Part shown: piece by piece, positions 37,401 to 50,650 of the stretch
How positions within the stretch are numbered: position 1 is the first letter of the stretch
Layout of the letters: every line of letters starts with the position of its first letter
Source of the DNA: Amblyomma americanum
Taxonomy: Eukaryota > Arthropoda > Arachnida > Ixodida > Ixodidae
Assembly: GCF_052857255.1 (NCBI RefSeq)
Contig: NW_027526739.1
Location: forward strand, 20,820 to 84,819
DNA: 64,000 nucleotides
Direction of reading: 5' to 3'
The notes under the pieces: model-generated
What the model saw: the letters and a program-made list of their open reading frames with translations, nothing else
Told to the model about the DNA's origin: nothing
Databases searched by the model: none
Translations under genes and position numbers: made by a program

Positions 37401-38880
37401 AGCTTGTTTCGCTGTATTAAGCAAGAATACATCCTTTTCGCGCAGTTATAAGAGAAAAAGTTTTGACGCGTGTCACAGGGACACTTGTAAAACCGATGTG
37501 TTCAGATTAGCTCGTTTCGGTCTAAAACAGCTTGTTTCGTTGTAATAAGCACGAATACATGCTTTTCGCACAGTTATAAGAGAAAAAGTTTTAAAGGCAT
37601 GTCACAGGGACACTTGTAAAACCGATGTGTTCAGATTTACCTCGTTTCGGTCTAAACAGCTTGTTTCGTTGGACTAAGCACGAATACATGCTTTTCGCGC
37701 AGTTATAAGAGAAAAAGTTTTGACGCGTATCAGAGGAACACTTGCAAAACCGATGTGTTGTGATTTAGCTCGTTTCGGTCTAAAACAGCTTGTTTCGTTG
37801 TATTAAGCACGAATACATGCTTTTCGCGCAGTTATAAGAGAAAAAGTTTTGACGCGTATCAGAGGAAAACTTGTAAAACCGATGTGTTGTGATTTAGCTC
37901 GTTTCGGTCTAAAACAGCTTGTTTCGCTGTATTAAGCAAGAATACATGCTTTTCGCGCAGTTATAAGAGAAAAAAGTTTTACGCGTGTCACAGGGACACT
38001 TGTAAAACCGATGTGTTCAGATTTAGCTCGTTTCGGTCTAAAACAACTTGTTTCGTGATTTAAGCACGAATACATGCTTTAGCGCAGTTATAGAAGAAAA
38101 AGTTTTGACGCGTATTAGAGAGACACTTGTAAAACCGATGTGTTGTGATTTAGCTCGTTTCGGTCTAAAACAGCTTGTTTCGCTGTATTAATTAGGAATA
38201 CATGCTTTTCGCGCAGTTATAAGAGAAAAAGTTTTAAAGGCGTGTCACAGGGACACTTGTAAAACCGATGTGTTCAGATTTACCTCGTTTCGGTCTAAAA
38301 CAGCTTGTTTCGTTGTATTAAGCACGAATACATGCTTTAAGCGCAGTTATCGAAGAAAAAGTTTTGACGCGTATTAGAGAGACACTTGTAAAACCGATGT
38401 GTTGTGATTTAGCTCGTTTCGGTCCAAAACAGCTTGTTTCGTTGTATTAAGCATGAATACATGCTTTTCGCACAGTTATAAGAGAAAAAGTTTTGACGCG
38501 TATCAGAGGAACACTGGTAAAACCGATGTGTGGTGATTTAGCTCGTTTTGGTCTAAAACAGCTTGTTTCGTCGTATTAAGCACGAATACATGCTTTTCGC
38601 GCAGTTATAACAGAAAAAGTTTAGACGCGTATCAGAGGAATACTAGTAAAACCGATGTGTTGTGATTTAGCTCGTTTCGGTCTAAAACAGCTTGTTTCGT
38701 TGTATTAAGCAAGAATACATGCTTTTCGCGCAGTTATAAGAGAAAAAGTTTTGACGCGTATCAGAGGAACACTTGTAAAACCGATGTGTTGTGATTTAGC
38801 TCGTTTCGGTCTAAAACAGCTTGTTTCGCTGTATTAAGCAAGAATACATGCTTTTCGCGCAGTTATAAGAGAAAAATTTT
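34495..38880 (+). repeat. 34-monomer higher-order unit F2, rich in single-base indels
   Basis: F2 repeats F1 at about 4388 bp: TTTAGATCG, CGCACAG, CTTGTGTCG, TTTGGCGCG, TTGTAATAAGC, ATTAATTAGG and the CTGGTAAAACC cassette follow in the same order. It differs from F1 and all other blocks by a high density of one-base deletions, mostly in short homopolymers, at about 35044, 36150, 36425, 36551, 36818, 37350, 37507, 37655, 38056, 38080 and 38874, plus an insertion at 37041. These break every reading frame. No open frame of 60 codons occurs between about 34770 and 41270. Confidence 0.83.
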
Positions 38881-39035
38881 GACGCGTGTCACAGGGACAC
38901 TTGTAAAACCGATGTGTTCAGATTTAGCTCGTTTCGGTCTAAAACAGCTTGTTTCGTTGATTTAAGCACGAATACATGCTTTACGCGCAGTTATGAAAGA
39001 AAAAGTTTTGACGCGTATTAGAGAGACACTTGTAA

Positions 39036-42000
39036 AACCGATGTGTTTTGATTTAGCTCGTTTCGGTCTAAAACAGCTTGTTTCGTTGTATTAAGCACGA
39101 ATTCATGCTTTTCGCGCAGTTATAAGAGAAAAGTTTTGACGCGTATCAGAGGAACACTTGCAAAACCGATGTGTTGTGATTTAGCTCGTTTCGGTCTAAA
39201 ACAGCTTGTTTCGTTGAATTAAGCACGAATACATGCTTTTCGCGCAGTTATAAGAGAAAAGTTTTGGCGCGTATCAGAGGAATACTTGTAAAACCGATGT
39301 GTTGTGATTTAGCTCGTTTCGGTCTAAAACAGCTTGTTTCGTTGATTTAAGCACGAATACATGCTTTACGCACAGTTATGGAAGAAAAAGTTTTGACGCG
39401 TGTCACAGGGACACTTGTAAAACCGATGTGTTCAGATTTAGCTCGTTTCGGTCTAAAACAGCTTGTTTCGTTGTAATAAGCACGAATACATGCTTTTCGC
39501 GCAGTTATAAGAGAAAAAGTTTTAAAGGCATGTCACAGGGACACTTGTAAAACCGATGTGTTCAGATTTACCTCGTTTCGGTCTAAACCAGCTTGTTTCG
39601 TTGGACTAAGCACGAATACATGCTTTTCGCGCAGTTATAAGAGAAAATGTTTTGACGCGTATCAGAGGAACACTTGTAAAACCGGTGTGTTGTGATTTAG
39701 CTCGTTTCGGTCTAAAACAGCTAGTTTCGCTGTATTAAGCTAGAATACATGCTTTTCGCGCAGTTATAAGAGAAAAAGTTTTGACGCGTGTCACAGGGAC
39801 ACTTGTAAAACCTATGTGTTGTGATTTAGCTCGTTTCGGTCTAAAACAGCTTGTTTCGCTGTATTAAGCAAGAATACATGCTTTTCGCGCAGTTATAAGA
39901 GAAAAAATTTTACGCGTGTCACAGGGACACTTGTAAAACCGATGTGTTCAGATTTAGCTCGTTTCGGTCTAAAACAGCTTGTTTCGTTGATTTAAGCACG
40001 AATACATGCTTTACGCGCAGTTATAGAAGAAAAAGTTTTGACGCGTATTAGAGAGACACTTGTAAAACCGATGTGTTGTGATTTAGCTCGTTTCGGTCTA
40101 AAACAGCTTGTTTCCCTGTATTAATTAGGAATACATGCTTTTCGCGCAGTTATAAGAGAAAAAGTTTTAAAGGCGTGTCACAGGGACACTTGTAAAACCG
40201 ATGTGTTCAGATTTACCTCGTTTCGGTCTAAAACAGCTTGTTTCGTTGTATTAAGCACGAATACATGCTTTAAGCGCAGTTATCGAAGAAAAAGTTTTGA
40301 CGCGTATTAGAGAGACACTTGTAAAACCGATGTGTTGTGATTTAGCTCGTTTCGGTCCAAAACAGCTTGTTTCGTTGTATTAAGCATGAATACATGCTTT
40401 TCGCACAGTTATAAGAGAAAAAGTTTTGACGCGTATCAGAGGAACACTGGTAAAACCGATGTGTGGTGATTTAGCTCGTTTTGGTCTAAAACAGCTTGTT
40501 TCGTCGTATTAAGCACGAATACATGCTTTTCGCGCAGTTATAACAGAAAAAGTTTAGACGCGTATCAGAGGAATACTAGTAAAACCGATGTGTTGTGATT
40601 TAGCTCGTTTCGGTCTAAAACAGCTTGTTTCGTTGTATTAAGCAAGAATACATGCTTTTCGCGCAGTTATAAGAGAAAAAGTTTTGACGCGTATCAGAGG
40701 AACACTTGTAAAACCGATGTGTTGTGATTTAGCTCGTTTCGGTCTAAAACAGCTTGTTTCGCTGTATTAAGCAAGAATACATGCTTTTCGCGCAGTTATA
40801 AGAGAAAAAATTTTGACGCGTGTCACAGGGACACTTGTAAAACCGATGTGTTCAGATTTAGCTCGTTTCGGTCTAAAACAGCTTGTTTCGTTGATTTAAG
40901 CACGAATACATGCTTTACGCGCAGTTATGGAAGAAAAAGTTTTGACGCGTATTAGAGAGACACTTGTAAAACCGATGTGTTTTGATTTAGCTCGTTTCGG
41001 TCTAAAACAGCTTGTTTCGTTGTATTAAGCACGAATTCATGCTTTTCGCGCAGTTATAAGAGAAAAAGTTTTCACGCGTATCAGAGGAACACTTGCAAAA
41101 CCGATGTGTTGTGATTTAGCTCGTTTCGGTCTAAAACAGCTTGTTTCGTTGAATTAAACACGAATACATGCTTTTCGCGCAGTTATAAGAGAAAAAGTTT
41201 TGACGCGTATCAGAGGAAAACTTGTAAAACCGATATGTTGTGATTTAGCTCGTTTCGGTCTAAAACAGCTTGTTTCGCTGTATTAAGCAAGAATACATCC
41301 TTTTGCGCAGTTATAAGAGAAAAAGTTTTGACGCGTGTCACAGGGACACTTGTAAAACCGATGTGTACAGATTTAGCTCGTTTCGGTCTAAAACAGCTTG
41401 TTTCGTTGTATTAAGCACGAATACATGCTTTTCGCGCAGTTATAAGAGAAAAAGTTTTAAAGGCATGTCACAGGGACACTTGTAAAACCGATGTGTTCAG
41501 ATTTACCTCGTTTAGGTCTAAAACAGCTTGTTTCGTTGGACTAAGCAGGAATACATGCTTTTCGCGCAGTTATAAGAGAAAAAGTTTTGACGCGTATCAG
41601 AGGAACACTTGTAAAACCGGTGTGTTGCGATTTAGCTCGTTTCGGTCTAAAACAGCTAGTTTCGCTGTATTAAGCAAGAATACATGCTTTTCGCGCAGTT
41701 ATAAAAGAAAAAGTTTTGACGCGTGTCACAGGGACACTTGTAAAACCGATGTGTTGTGATTTAGCTCGTTTCGGTCTAAAACAGCTTGTTTCGCTGTATT
41801 AAGCAAGAATACATGCTTTTCGCGCAGTTATAAGAGAAAAAATTTTGACGCGTGTCACAGGGACACTTGCAAAACCGATGTGTTCAGATTTAGCTCGTTT
41901 CGGTCTAAAACAGCTTGTTTCGTTGATTTAAGCACGAATACATGCTTTACGCGCAGTTATAGAAGAAAAAGTTTTGACGCGTATTAGAGAGACACTTGTA

Positions 42001-44712
42001 AAACCGATGTGTTGTGATTTAGCTCGTTTCGGTCTAAAACAGCTTGTTTCGCTGTATTAAGCAGGAATACATGCTTTTCGCGCAGTTATAAGAGAAAAAA
42101 TTTTGACGCGTGTCACAGGGACACTTGTAAAACCGATGTGTTCAGATTTAGCTCGTTTCGGTCTAAAACAGCTTGTTTCGTTGATTTAAGCACGAATACA
42201 TGCTTTACGCGCAGTTATGGAAGAAAAAGTTTTGACGCGTATTAGAGAGACACTTGTAAAACCGATGTGTTGTGATTTAGCTCGTTTCGGTCTAAAACAA
42301 CTTGTTTCGTTGTATTAAGCACGAATACATGCTTTTCGCGCAGTTATAAGAGAAAAAGTTTTGACGCGTATCAGAGGAACACTTGCAAAACCGATGTGTT
42401 GTGATTTAGCTCGTTTCTGTCTAAAACAGCTTGTTTCGTTGTATTAAGCACGAATACATGCTTTTCGCGCAGTTATAAGAGAAAAAGTTTTGACGCGTAT
42501 CAGAGGAAAACTTGTAAAACCGATATGTTGTGATTTAGCTCGTTTCGGTCTAAAACAGCTTGTTTCGCTGTATTAAGCAAGAATACATCCTTTTCGCGCA
42601 GTTATAAGAGAAAAAGTTTTGACGCGTGTCACAGGGACACTTGTAAAACCGATGTGTTCAGATTTAGCTCGTTTCGGTCTAAAACAGCTTGTTTCGTTGT
42701 ATTAAGCACGAATACATGCTTTTCGCGCAGTTATAAGAGAAAAAGTTTTAAAGGCATGTCACAGTGACACTTGTAAAACCGATGTGTTCAGATTTACCTC
42801 GTTTCGGTCTAAAACAGCTTGTTTCGTTGGACTAAGCACGAATACATGCTTTTCGCGCAGTTATAAGAGAAAAAGTTTTGACGCGTATCAGAGGAACACT
42901 TGTAAAACCGGTGTGTTGTGATTTAGCTCGTTTCGGTCTAAAACAGCTAGTTTCGCTGTATTAAGCAAGAATACATGCTTTTCGCGCAGTTATAAGAGAA
43001 AAAGTTTTGACGCGTGTCACAGGGACACTTGTAAAACCGATGTGTTGTGATTTAGCTCGTTTCGGTCTAAAACAGCTTGTTTCGCTGTATTAAGCAAGAA
43101 TACATGCTTTTCGAGCAGTTATAAGAGAAAAAATTTTGACGCGTGTCACAGGGACACTTGTAAAACCGATGTGTTCAGATTTAGCTCGTTTCGGTCTAAA
43201 ACAGCTTGTTTCGTTGATTTAAGCACGAATACATGCTTTACGCGCAGTTATAGAAGAAAAAGTTTTGACGCGTATTAGAGAGACACTTGTACAACCGATG
43301 TGTTGTGATTTAGCTCGTTTCGGTCTAAAACAGCTTGTTTCGCTGTATTAAGCAGGAATACATGCTTTTCGCGCAGTTATAAGAGAAAAAGCTTTAAAGG
43401 CGTGTCACAGGGACACTTGTAAAACCGATGTGTTCAGATTTACCTCGTTTCGGTCTAAAATAGCTTGCTTCGTTGGACTAAGCACGAATACATGCTTTTC
43501 GCGCAGTTATAAGAGAAAAAAGTTTTGACGAGTATCACGTGGATACTTGTAAAACCGATGTGTTCAGATACAGCTCGTTTTGGTATAAAACAACTTGTTT
43601 CGTTGTTTTAAGCAAGAATACATGCTTTTCGCGCAGTTATAGACGAAAAAGTTTTGACGCGTATCAGAGGAACACTTGTAAAACCGATGTATTGTGATTT
43701 AGCTCGTTTCGGTCTAAAACAGCTTGTTTCGCTGTATTAAGCAAGAATACATGCTTTTCGCGCAGTTATAAGAGAAAGTTTTGACGCGTGTCACAGGGAC
43801 ACTTGTAAAACCGATGTGTTCAGATTTAGCTCGTTTCGGTCTAAAACAGCTTGTTTCGCTGTATTAAACAGGAATACATGCTTTTCGCGCAGTTATAAGA
43901 GAAAAAGTTTTAAAGGCGTGTCACAGGGACACTTGTAAAACCGATGTGTTAAGACTTACCTCGTTTCGGTCTAAAACAGCTTGTTTCGTTGGACTAAACA
44001 CGAATACATGCTTTTCGCGCAGTTATAAGAGAAAAAGTTTTGACGCGTGTCACAGGGACACTTGTAAAACCGATGTGTTGTGATTTAGCTCGTTTCGGTC
44101 TAAAACAGCTTGTTTCGTTGTATTAAGCACGAATACATGCTTTAAGCGCAGTTATCGAAGAAAAAGTTTTGACGCGTATTAGAGAGACACTTGTAAAACC
44201 GATGTGTTGTGATTTAGCTCGTTTCGGTCCAAAACAGCTTGTTTCGTTGTATTAAGCACGAATACATGCTTTTCGCACAGTTATAAGAGAAAAAGTTTTG
44301 ACGCGTATCAGAGGAACACCGGTAAAACCGATGTGTTGTGATTTAGCTCGTTTCGGTCTAAAACAGCTTGTTTCGCTGTATTAAGCAGGAATACATGCTT
44401 TTCGCGCAGTTATAAGAGAAAAAATTTTGACGCGTGTCACAGGGACACTTGTAAAACCGATGTGTTCAGATTTAGCTCGTTTCGGTCTAAAACAGCTTGT
44501 TTCGTTGATTTAAGCACGAATACATGCTTTACGCGCAGTTATGGAAGAAAAAGTTTTGACGCGTATTAGAGAGACACTTGTAAAACCGATGTGTTGTGAT
44601 TTAGCTCGTTTCGGTCTAAAACAACTTGTTTCGTTGTATTAAGCACGAATACATGCTTTTCGCGCAGTTATAAGAGAAAAAGTTTTGACGCGTATCAGAG
44701 GAACACTTGCAA
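39036..44712 (+). repeat. 5.68-kb higher-order unit G1 (44 monomers)
   Basis: G1 is followed directly by a nearly identical copy. 39036-42060 aligns to 44713-47740 at offset 5677-5680, and 42061-44712 aligns to 47999-50650 at offset 5938. Tags found once per unit are GAATTCATGC with TGTTTTG, TTTCCCTG with ATTAATTAGG, CACGAATACATCCTTTTGCGCAG, TGTGTACAG, TTTAGGTC, CAGTGACAC, GTACAACCG, AATAGCTTGCTTCG and GTGTTAAGACTTACC. In what I compared by eye, differences are few outside the indel-rich first 250 bp. Confidence 0.9.
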
Positions 44713-47700
44713 AACCGATGTGTTTTGATTTAGCTCGTTTCGGTCTAAAACAGCTTGTTTCGTTGTATTAAGCACGAATTCATGCTTTTCGCGCAGTTAT
44801 AAGAGAAAAAGTTTTGACGCGTATCAGAGGAACACTTGCAAAACCGATGTGTTGTGATTTAGCTCGTTTCGGTCTAAAACAGCTTGTTTCGTTGAATTAA
44901 GCACGAATACATGCTTTTCGCGCAGTTATAAGAGAAAAAGTTTTGGCGCGTATCAGAGGAATACTTGTAAAACCGATGTGTTGTGATTTAGCTCGTTTCG
45001 GTCTAAAACAGCTTGTTTCGTTGATTTAAGCACGAATACATGCTTTACGCACAGTTATGGAAGAAAAAGTTTTGACGCGTGTCACAGGGACACTTGTAAA
45101 ACCGATGTGTTCAGATTTAGCTCGTTTCGGTCTAAAACAGCTTGTTTCGTTGTAATAAGCACGAATACATGCTTTTCGCGCAGTTATAAGAGAAAAAGTT
45201 TTAAAGGCATGTCACAGGGACACTTGTAAAACCGATGTGTTCAGATTTACCTCGTTTCGGTCTAAACCAGCTTGTTTCGTTGGACTAAGCACGAATACAT
45301 GCTTTTCGCGCAGTTATAAGAGAAAATGTTTTGACGCGTATCAGAGGAACACTTGTAAAACCGGTGTGTTGTGATTTAGCTCGTTTCGGTCTAAAACAGC
45401 TAGTTTCGCTGTATTAAGCTAGAATACATGCTTTTCGCGCAGTTATAAGAGAAAAAGTTTTGACGCGTGTCACAGGGACACTTGTAAAACCTATGTGTTG
45501 TGATTTAGCTCGTTTCGGTCTAAAACAGCTTGTTTCGCTGTATTAAGCAAGAATACATGCTTTTCGCGCAGTTATAAGAGAAAAAAATTTTACGCGTGTC
45601 ACAGGGACACTTGTAAAACCGATGTGTTCAGATTTAGCTCGTTTCGGTCTAAAACAGCTTGTTTCGTTGATTTAAGCACGAATACATGCTTTACGCGCAG
45701 TTATAGAAGAAAAAGTTTTGACGCGTATTAGAGAGACACTTGTAAAACCGATGTGTTGTGATTTAGCTCGTTTCGGTCTAAAACAGCTTGTTTCCCTGTA
45801 TTAATTAGGAATACATGCTTTTCGCGCAGTTATAAGAGAAAAAGTTTTAAAGGCGTGTCACAGGGACACTTGTAAAACCGATGTGTTCAGATTTACCTCG
45901 TTTCGGTCTAAAACAGCTTGTTTCGTTGTATTAAGCACGAATACATGCTTTAAGCGCAGTTATCGAAGAAAAAGTTTTGACGCGTATTAGAGAGACACTT
46001 GTAAAACCGATGTGTTGTGATTTAGCTCGTTTCGGTCCAAAACAGCTTGTTTCGTTGTATTAAGCATGAATACATGCTTTTCGCACAGTTATAAGAGAAA
46101 AAGTTTTGACGCGTATCAGAGGAACACTGGTAAAACCGATGTGTGGTGATTTAGCTCGTTTTGGTCTAAAACAGCTTGTTTCGTCGTATTAAGCACGAAT
46201 ACATGCTTTTCGCGCAGTTATAACAGAAAAAGTTTAGACGCGTATCAGAGGAATACTAGTAAAACCGATGTGTTGTGATTTAGCTCGTTTCGGTCTAAAA
46301 CAGCTTGTTTCGTTGTATTAAGCAAGAATACATGCTTTTCGCGCAGTTATAAGAGAAAAAGTTTTGACGCGTATCAGAGGAACACTTGTAAAACCGATGT
46401 GTTGTGATTTAGCTCGTTTCGGTCTAAAACAGCTTGTTTCGCTGTATTAAGCAAGAATACATGCTTTTCGCGCAGTTATAAGAGAAAAAATTTTGACGCG
46501 TGTCACAGGGACACTTGTAAAACCGATGTGTTCAGATTTAGCTCGTTTCGGTCTAAAACAGCTTGTTTCGTTGATTTAAGCACGAATACATGCTTTACGC
46601 GCAGTTATGGAAGAAAAAGTTTTGACGCGTATTAGAGAGACACTTGTAAAACCGATGTGTTTTGATTTAGCTCGTTTCGGTCTAAAACAGCTTGTTTCGT
46701 TGTATTAAGCACGAATTCATGCTTTTCGCGCAGTTATAAGAGAAAAAGTTTTCACGCGTATCAGAGGAACACTTGCAAAACCGATGTGTTGTGATTTAGC
46801 TCGTTTCGGTCTAAAACAGCTTGTTTCGTTGAATTAAACACGAATACATGCTTTTCGCGCAGTTATAAGAGAAAAAGTTTTGACGCGTATCAGAGGAAAA
46901 CTTGTAAAACCGATATGTTGTGATTTAGCTCGTTTCGGTCTAAAACAGCTTGTTTCGCTGTATTAAGCAAGAATACATCCTTTTGCGCAGTTATAAGAGA
47001 AAAAGTTTTGACGCGTGTCACAGGGACACTTGTAAAACCGATGTGTACAGATTTAGCTCGTTTCGGTCTAAAACAGCTTGTTTCGTTGTATTAAGCACGA
47101 ATACATGCTTTTCGCGCAGTTATAAGAGAAAAAGTTTTAAAGGCATGTCACAGGGACACTTGTAAAACCGATGTGTTCAGATTTACCTCGTTTAGGTCTA
47201 AAACAGCTTGTTTCGTTGGACTAAGCAGGAATACATGCTTTTCGCGCAGTTATAAGAGAAAAAGTTTTGACGCGTATCAGAGGAACACTTGTAAAACCGG
47301 TGTGTTGCGATTTAGCTCGTTTCGGTCTAAAACAGCTAGTTTCGCTGTATTAAGCAAGAATACATGCTTTTCGCGCAGTTATAAAAGAAAAAGTTTTGAC
47401 GCGTGTCACAGGGACACTTGTAAAACCGATGTGTTGTGATTTAGCTCGTTTCGGTCTAAAACAGCTTGTTTCGCTGTATTAAGCAAGAATACATGCTTTT
47501 CGCGCAGTTATAAGAGAAAAAATTTTGACGCGTGTCACAGGGACACTTGCAAAACCGATGTGTTCAGATTTAGCTCGTTTCGGTCTAAAACAGCTTGTTT
47601 CGTTGATTTAAGCACGAATACATGCTTTACGCGCAGTTATAGAAGAAAAAGTTTTGACGCGTATTAGAGAGACACTTGTAAAACCGATGTGTTGTGATTT

Positions 47701-50650
47701 AGCTCGTTTCGGTCTAAAACAGCTTGTTTCGCTGTATTAAGCAAGAATACATGCTTTTCGCGCAGTTATAAGAGAAAAAATTTTGACGCGTGTCACTGGG
47801 ACACTTGTAAAACCGATGTGTTCAGATTTAGCTCGTTTCGGTCTAAAACAGCTTGTTTCGTTGATTTAGGCACGAATACATGCTTTACGCGCAGTTATAG
47901 AAGAAAAAGTTTTGACGCTTATTAGAGAGACACTTGGAAAACCGATGTATTGTGATTTAGCTCGTTTCGGTCTAAAACAGCTTGTTTCGCTGTATTAAGC
48001 AGGAATACATGCTTTTCGCGCAGTTATAAGAGAAAAAATTTTGACGCGTGTCACAGGGACACTTGTAAAACCGATGTGTTCAGATTTAGCTCGTTTCGGT
48101 CTAAAACAGCTTGTTTCGTTGATTTAAGCACGAATACATGCTTTACGCGCAGTTATGGAAGAAAAAGTTTTGACGCGTATTAGAGAGACACTTGTAAAAC
48201 CGATGTGTTGTGATTTAGCTCGTTTCGGTCTAAAACAACTTGTTTCGTTGTATTAAGCACGAATACATGCTTTTCGCGCAGTTATAAGAGAAAAAGTTTT
48301 GACGCGTATCAGAGGAACACTTGCAAAACCGATGTGTTGTGATTTAGCTCGTTTCTGTCTAAAACAGCTTGTTTCGTTGTATTAAGCACGAATACATGCT
48401 TTTCGCGCAGTTATAAGAGAAAAAGTTTTGACGCGTATCAGAGGAAAACTTGTAAAACCGATATGTTGTGATTTAGCTCGTTTCGGTCTAAAACAGCTTG
48501 TTTCGCTGTATTAAGCAAGAATACATCCTTTTCGCGCAGTTATAAGAGAAAAAGTTTTGACGCGTGTCACAGGGACACTTGTAAAACCGATGTGTTCAGA
48601 TTTAGCTCGTTTCGGTCTAAAACAGCTTGTTTCGTTGTATTAAGCACGAATACATGCTTTTCGCGCAGTTATAAGAGAAAAAGTTTTAAAGGCATGTCAC
48701 AGTGACACTTGTAAAACCGATGTGTTCAGATTTACCTCGTTTCGGTCTAAAACAGCTTGTTTCGTTGGACTAAGCACGAATACATGCTTTTCGCGCAGTT
48801 ATAAGAGAAAAAGTTTTGACGCGTATCAGAGGAACACTTGTAAAACCGGTGTGTTGTGATTTAGCTCGTTTCGGTCTAAAACAGCTAGTTTCGCTGTATT
48901 AAGCAAGAATACATGCTTTTCGCGCAGATATAAGAGAAAAAGTTTTGACGCGTGTCACAGGGACACTTGTAAAACCGATGTGTTGTGATTTAGCTCGTTT
49001 CGGTCTAAAACAGCTTGTTTCGCTGTATTAAGCAAGAATACATGCTTTTCGAGCAGTTATAAGAGAAAAAATTTTGACGCGTGTCACAGGGACACTTGTA
49101 AAACCGATGTGTTCAGATTTAGCTCGTTTCGGTCTAAAACAGCTTGTTTCGTTGATTTAAGCACGAATACATGCTTTACGCGCAGTTATAGAAGAAAAAG
49201 TTTTGACGCGTATTAGAGAGACACTTGTACAACCGATGTGTTGTGATTTAGCTCGTTTCGGTCTAAAACAGCTTGTTTCGCTGTATTAAGCAGGAATACA
49301 TGCTTTTCGCGCAGTTATAAGAGAAAAAGCTTTAAAGGCGTGTCACAGGGACACTTGTAAAACCGATGTGTTCAGATTTACCTCGTTTCGGTCTAAAATA
49401 GCTTGCTTCGTTGGACTAAGCACGAATACATGCTTTTCGCGCAGTTATAAGAGAAAAAAGTTTTGACGAGTATCACGTGGATACTTGTAAAACCGATGTG
49501 TTCAGATACAGCTCGTTTTGGTATAAAACAACTTGTTTCGTTGTTTTAAGCAAGAATACATGCTTTTCGCGCAGTTATAGACGAAAAAGTTTTGACGCGT
49601 ATCAGAGGAACACTTGTAAAACCGATGTATTGTGATTTAGCTCGTTTCGGTCTAAAACAGCTTGTTTCGCTGTATTAAGCAAGAATACATGCTTTTCGCG
49701 CAGTTATAAGAGAAAGTTTTGACGCGTGTCACAGGGACACTTGTAAAACCGATGTGTTCAGATTTAGCTCGTTTCGGTCTAAAACAGCTTGTTTCGCTGT
49801 ATTAAACAGGAATACATGCTTTTCGCGCAGTTATAAGAGAAAAAGTTTTAAAGGCGTGTCACAGGGACACTTGTAAAACCGATGTGTTAAGACTTACCTC
49901 GTTTCGGTCTAAAACAGCTTGTTTCGTTGGACTAAACACGAATACATGCTTTTCGCGCAGTTATAAGAGAAAAAGTTTTGACGCGTGTCACAGGGACACT
50001 TGTAAAACCGATGTGTTGTGATTTAGCTCGTTTCGGTCTAAAACAGCTTGTTTCGTTGTATTAAGCACGAATACATGCTTTAAGCGCAGTTATCGAAGAA
50101 AAAGTTTTGACGCGTATTAGAGAGACACTTGTAAAACCGATGTGTTGTGATTTAGCTCGTTTCGGTCCAAAACAGCTTGTTTCGTTGTATTAAGCACGAA
50201 TACATGCTTTTCGCACAGTTATAAGAGAAAAAGTTTTGACGCGTATCAGAGGAACACCGGTAAAACCGATGTGTTGTGATTTAGCTCGTTTCGGTCTAAA
50301 ACAGCTTGTTTCGCTGTATTAAGCAGGAATACATGCTTTTCGCGCAGTTATAAGAGAAAAAATTTTGACGCGTGTCACAGGGACACTTGTAAAACCGATG
50401 TGTTCAGATTTAGCTCGTTTCGGTCTAAAACAGCTTGTTTCGTTGATTTAAGCACGAATACATGCTTTACGCGCAGTTATGGAAGAAAAAGTTTTGACGC
50501 GTATTAGAGAGACACTTGTAAAACCGATGTGTTGTGATTTAGCTCGTTTCGGTCTAAAACAACTTGTTTCGTTGTATTAAGCACGAATACATGCTTTTCG
50601 CGCAGTTATAAGAGAAAAAGTTTTGACGCGTATCAGAGGAACACTTGCAA
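44713..50650 (+). repeat. 5.94-kb higher-order unit G2 (46 monomers)
   Basis: Tandem copy of G1 with two extra monomers at 47741-47998. Differences noticed are one extra A in the A-tract near 45586 and CGCAGATATAAG near 48926 (CGCAGTTATAAG in G1). The right boundary is where G1 enters the TGTTTTG monomer (about 44720) but G2 instead continues with TTTCTGTC (about 50680), as found near 42415 and 48353. The array re-enters the unit at another point there, so no third full copy follows. Confidence 0.9.
47741..47998 (+). repeat. Two-monomer segment present in G2, absent from G1
   Basis: This exact dimer-length (258 bp) segment carries TGTCACTGGG, TTTAGGCACG, ACGCTTATTAG and CTTGGAAAACCGATGTATTG. 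A similar dimer is present near 55990-56260 and similar monomers occur in the 12-monomer unit near 17335 and 18890. The corresponding positions in G1 (42060) and near 63620 lack it. Loss in G1 or gain in G2 are both possible; its presence in several relatives slightly favours loss. Confidence 0.85.
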
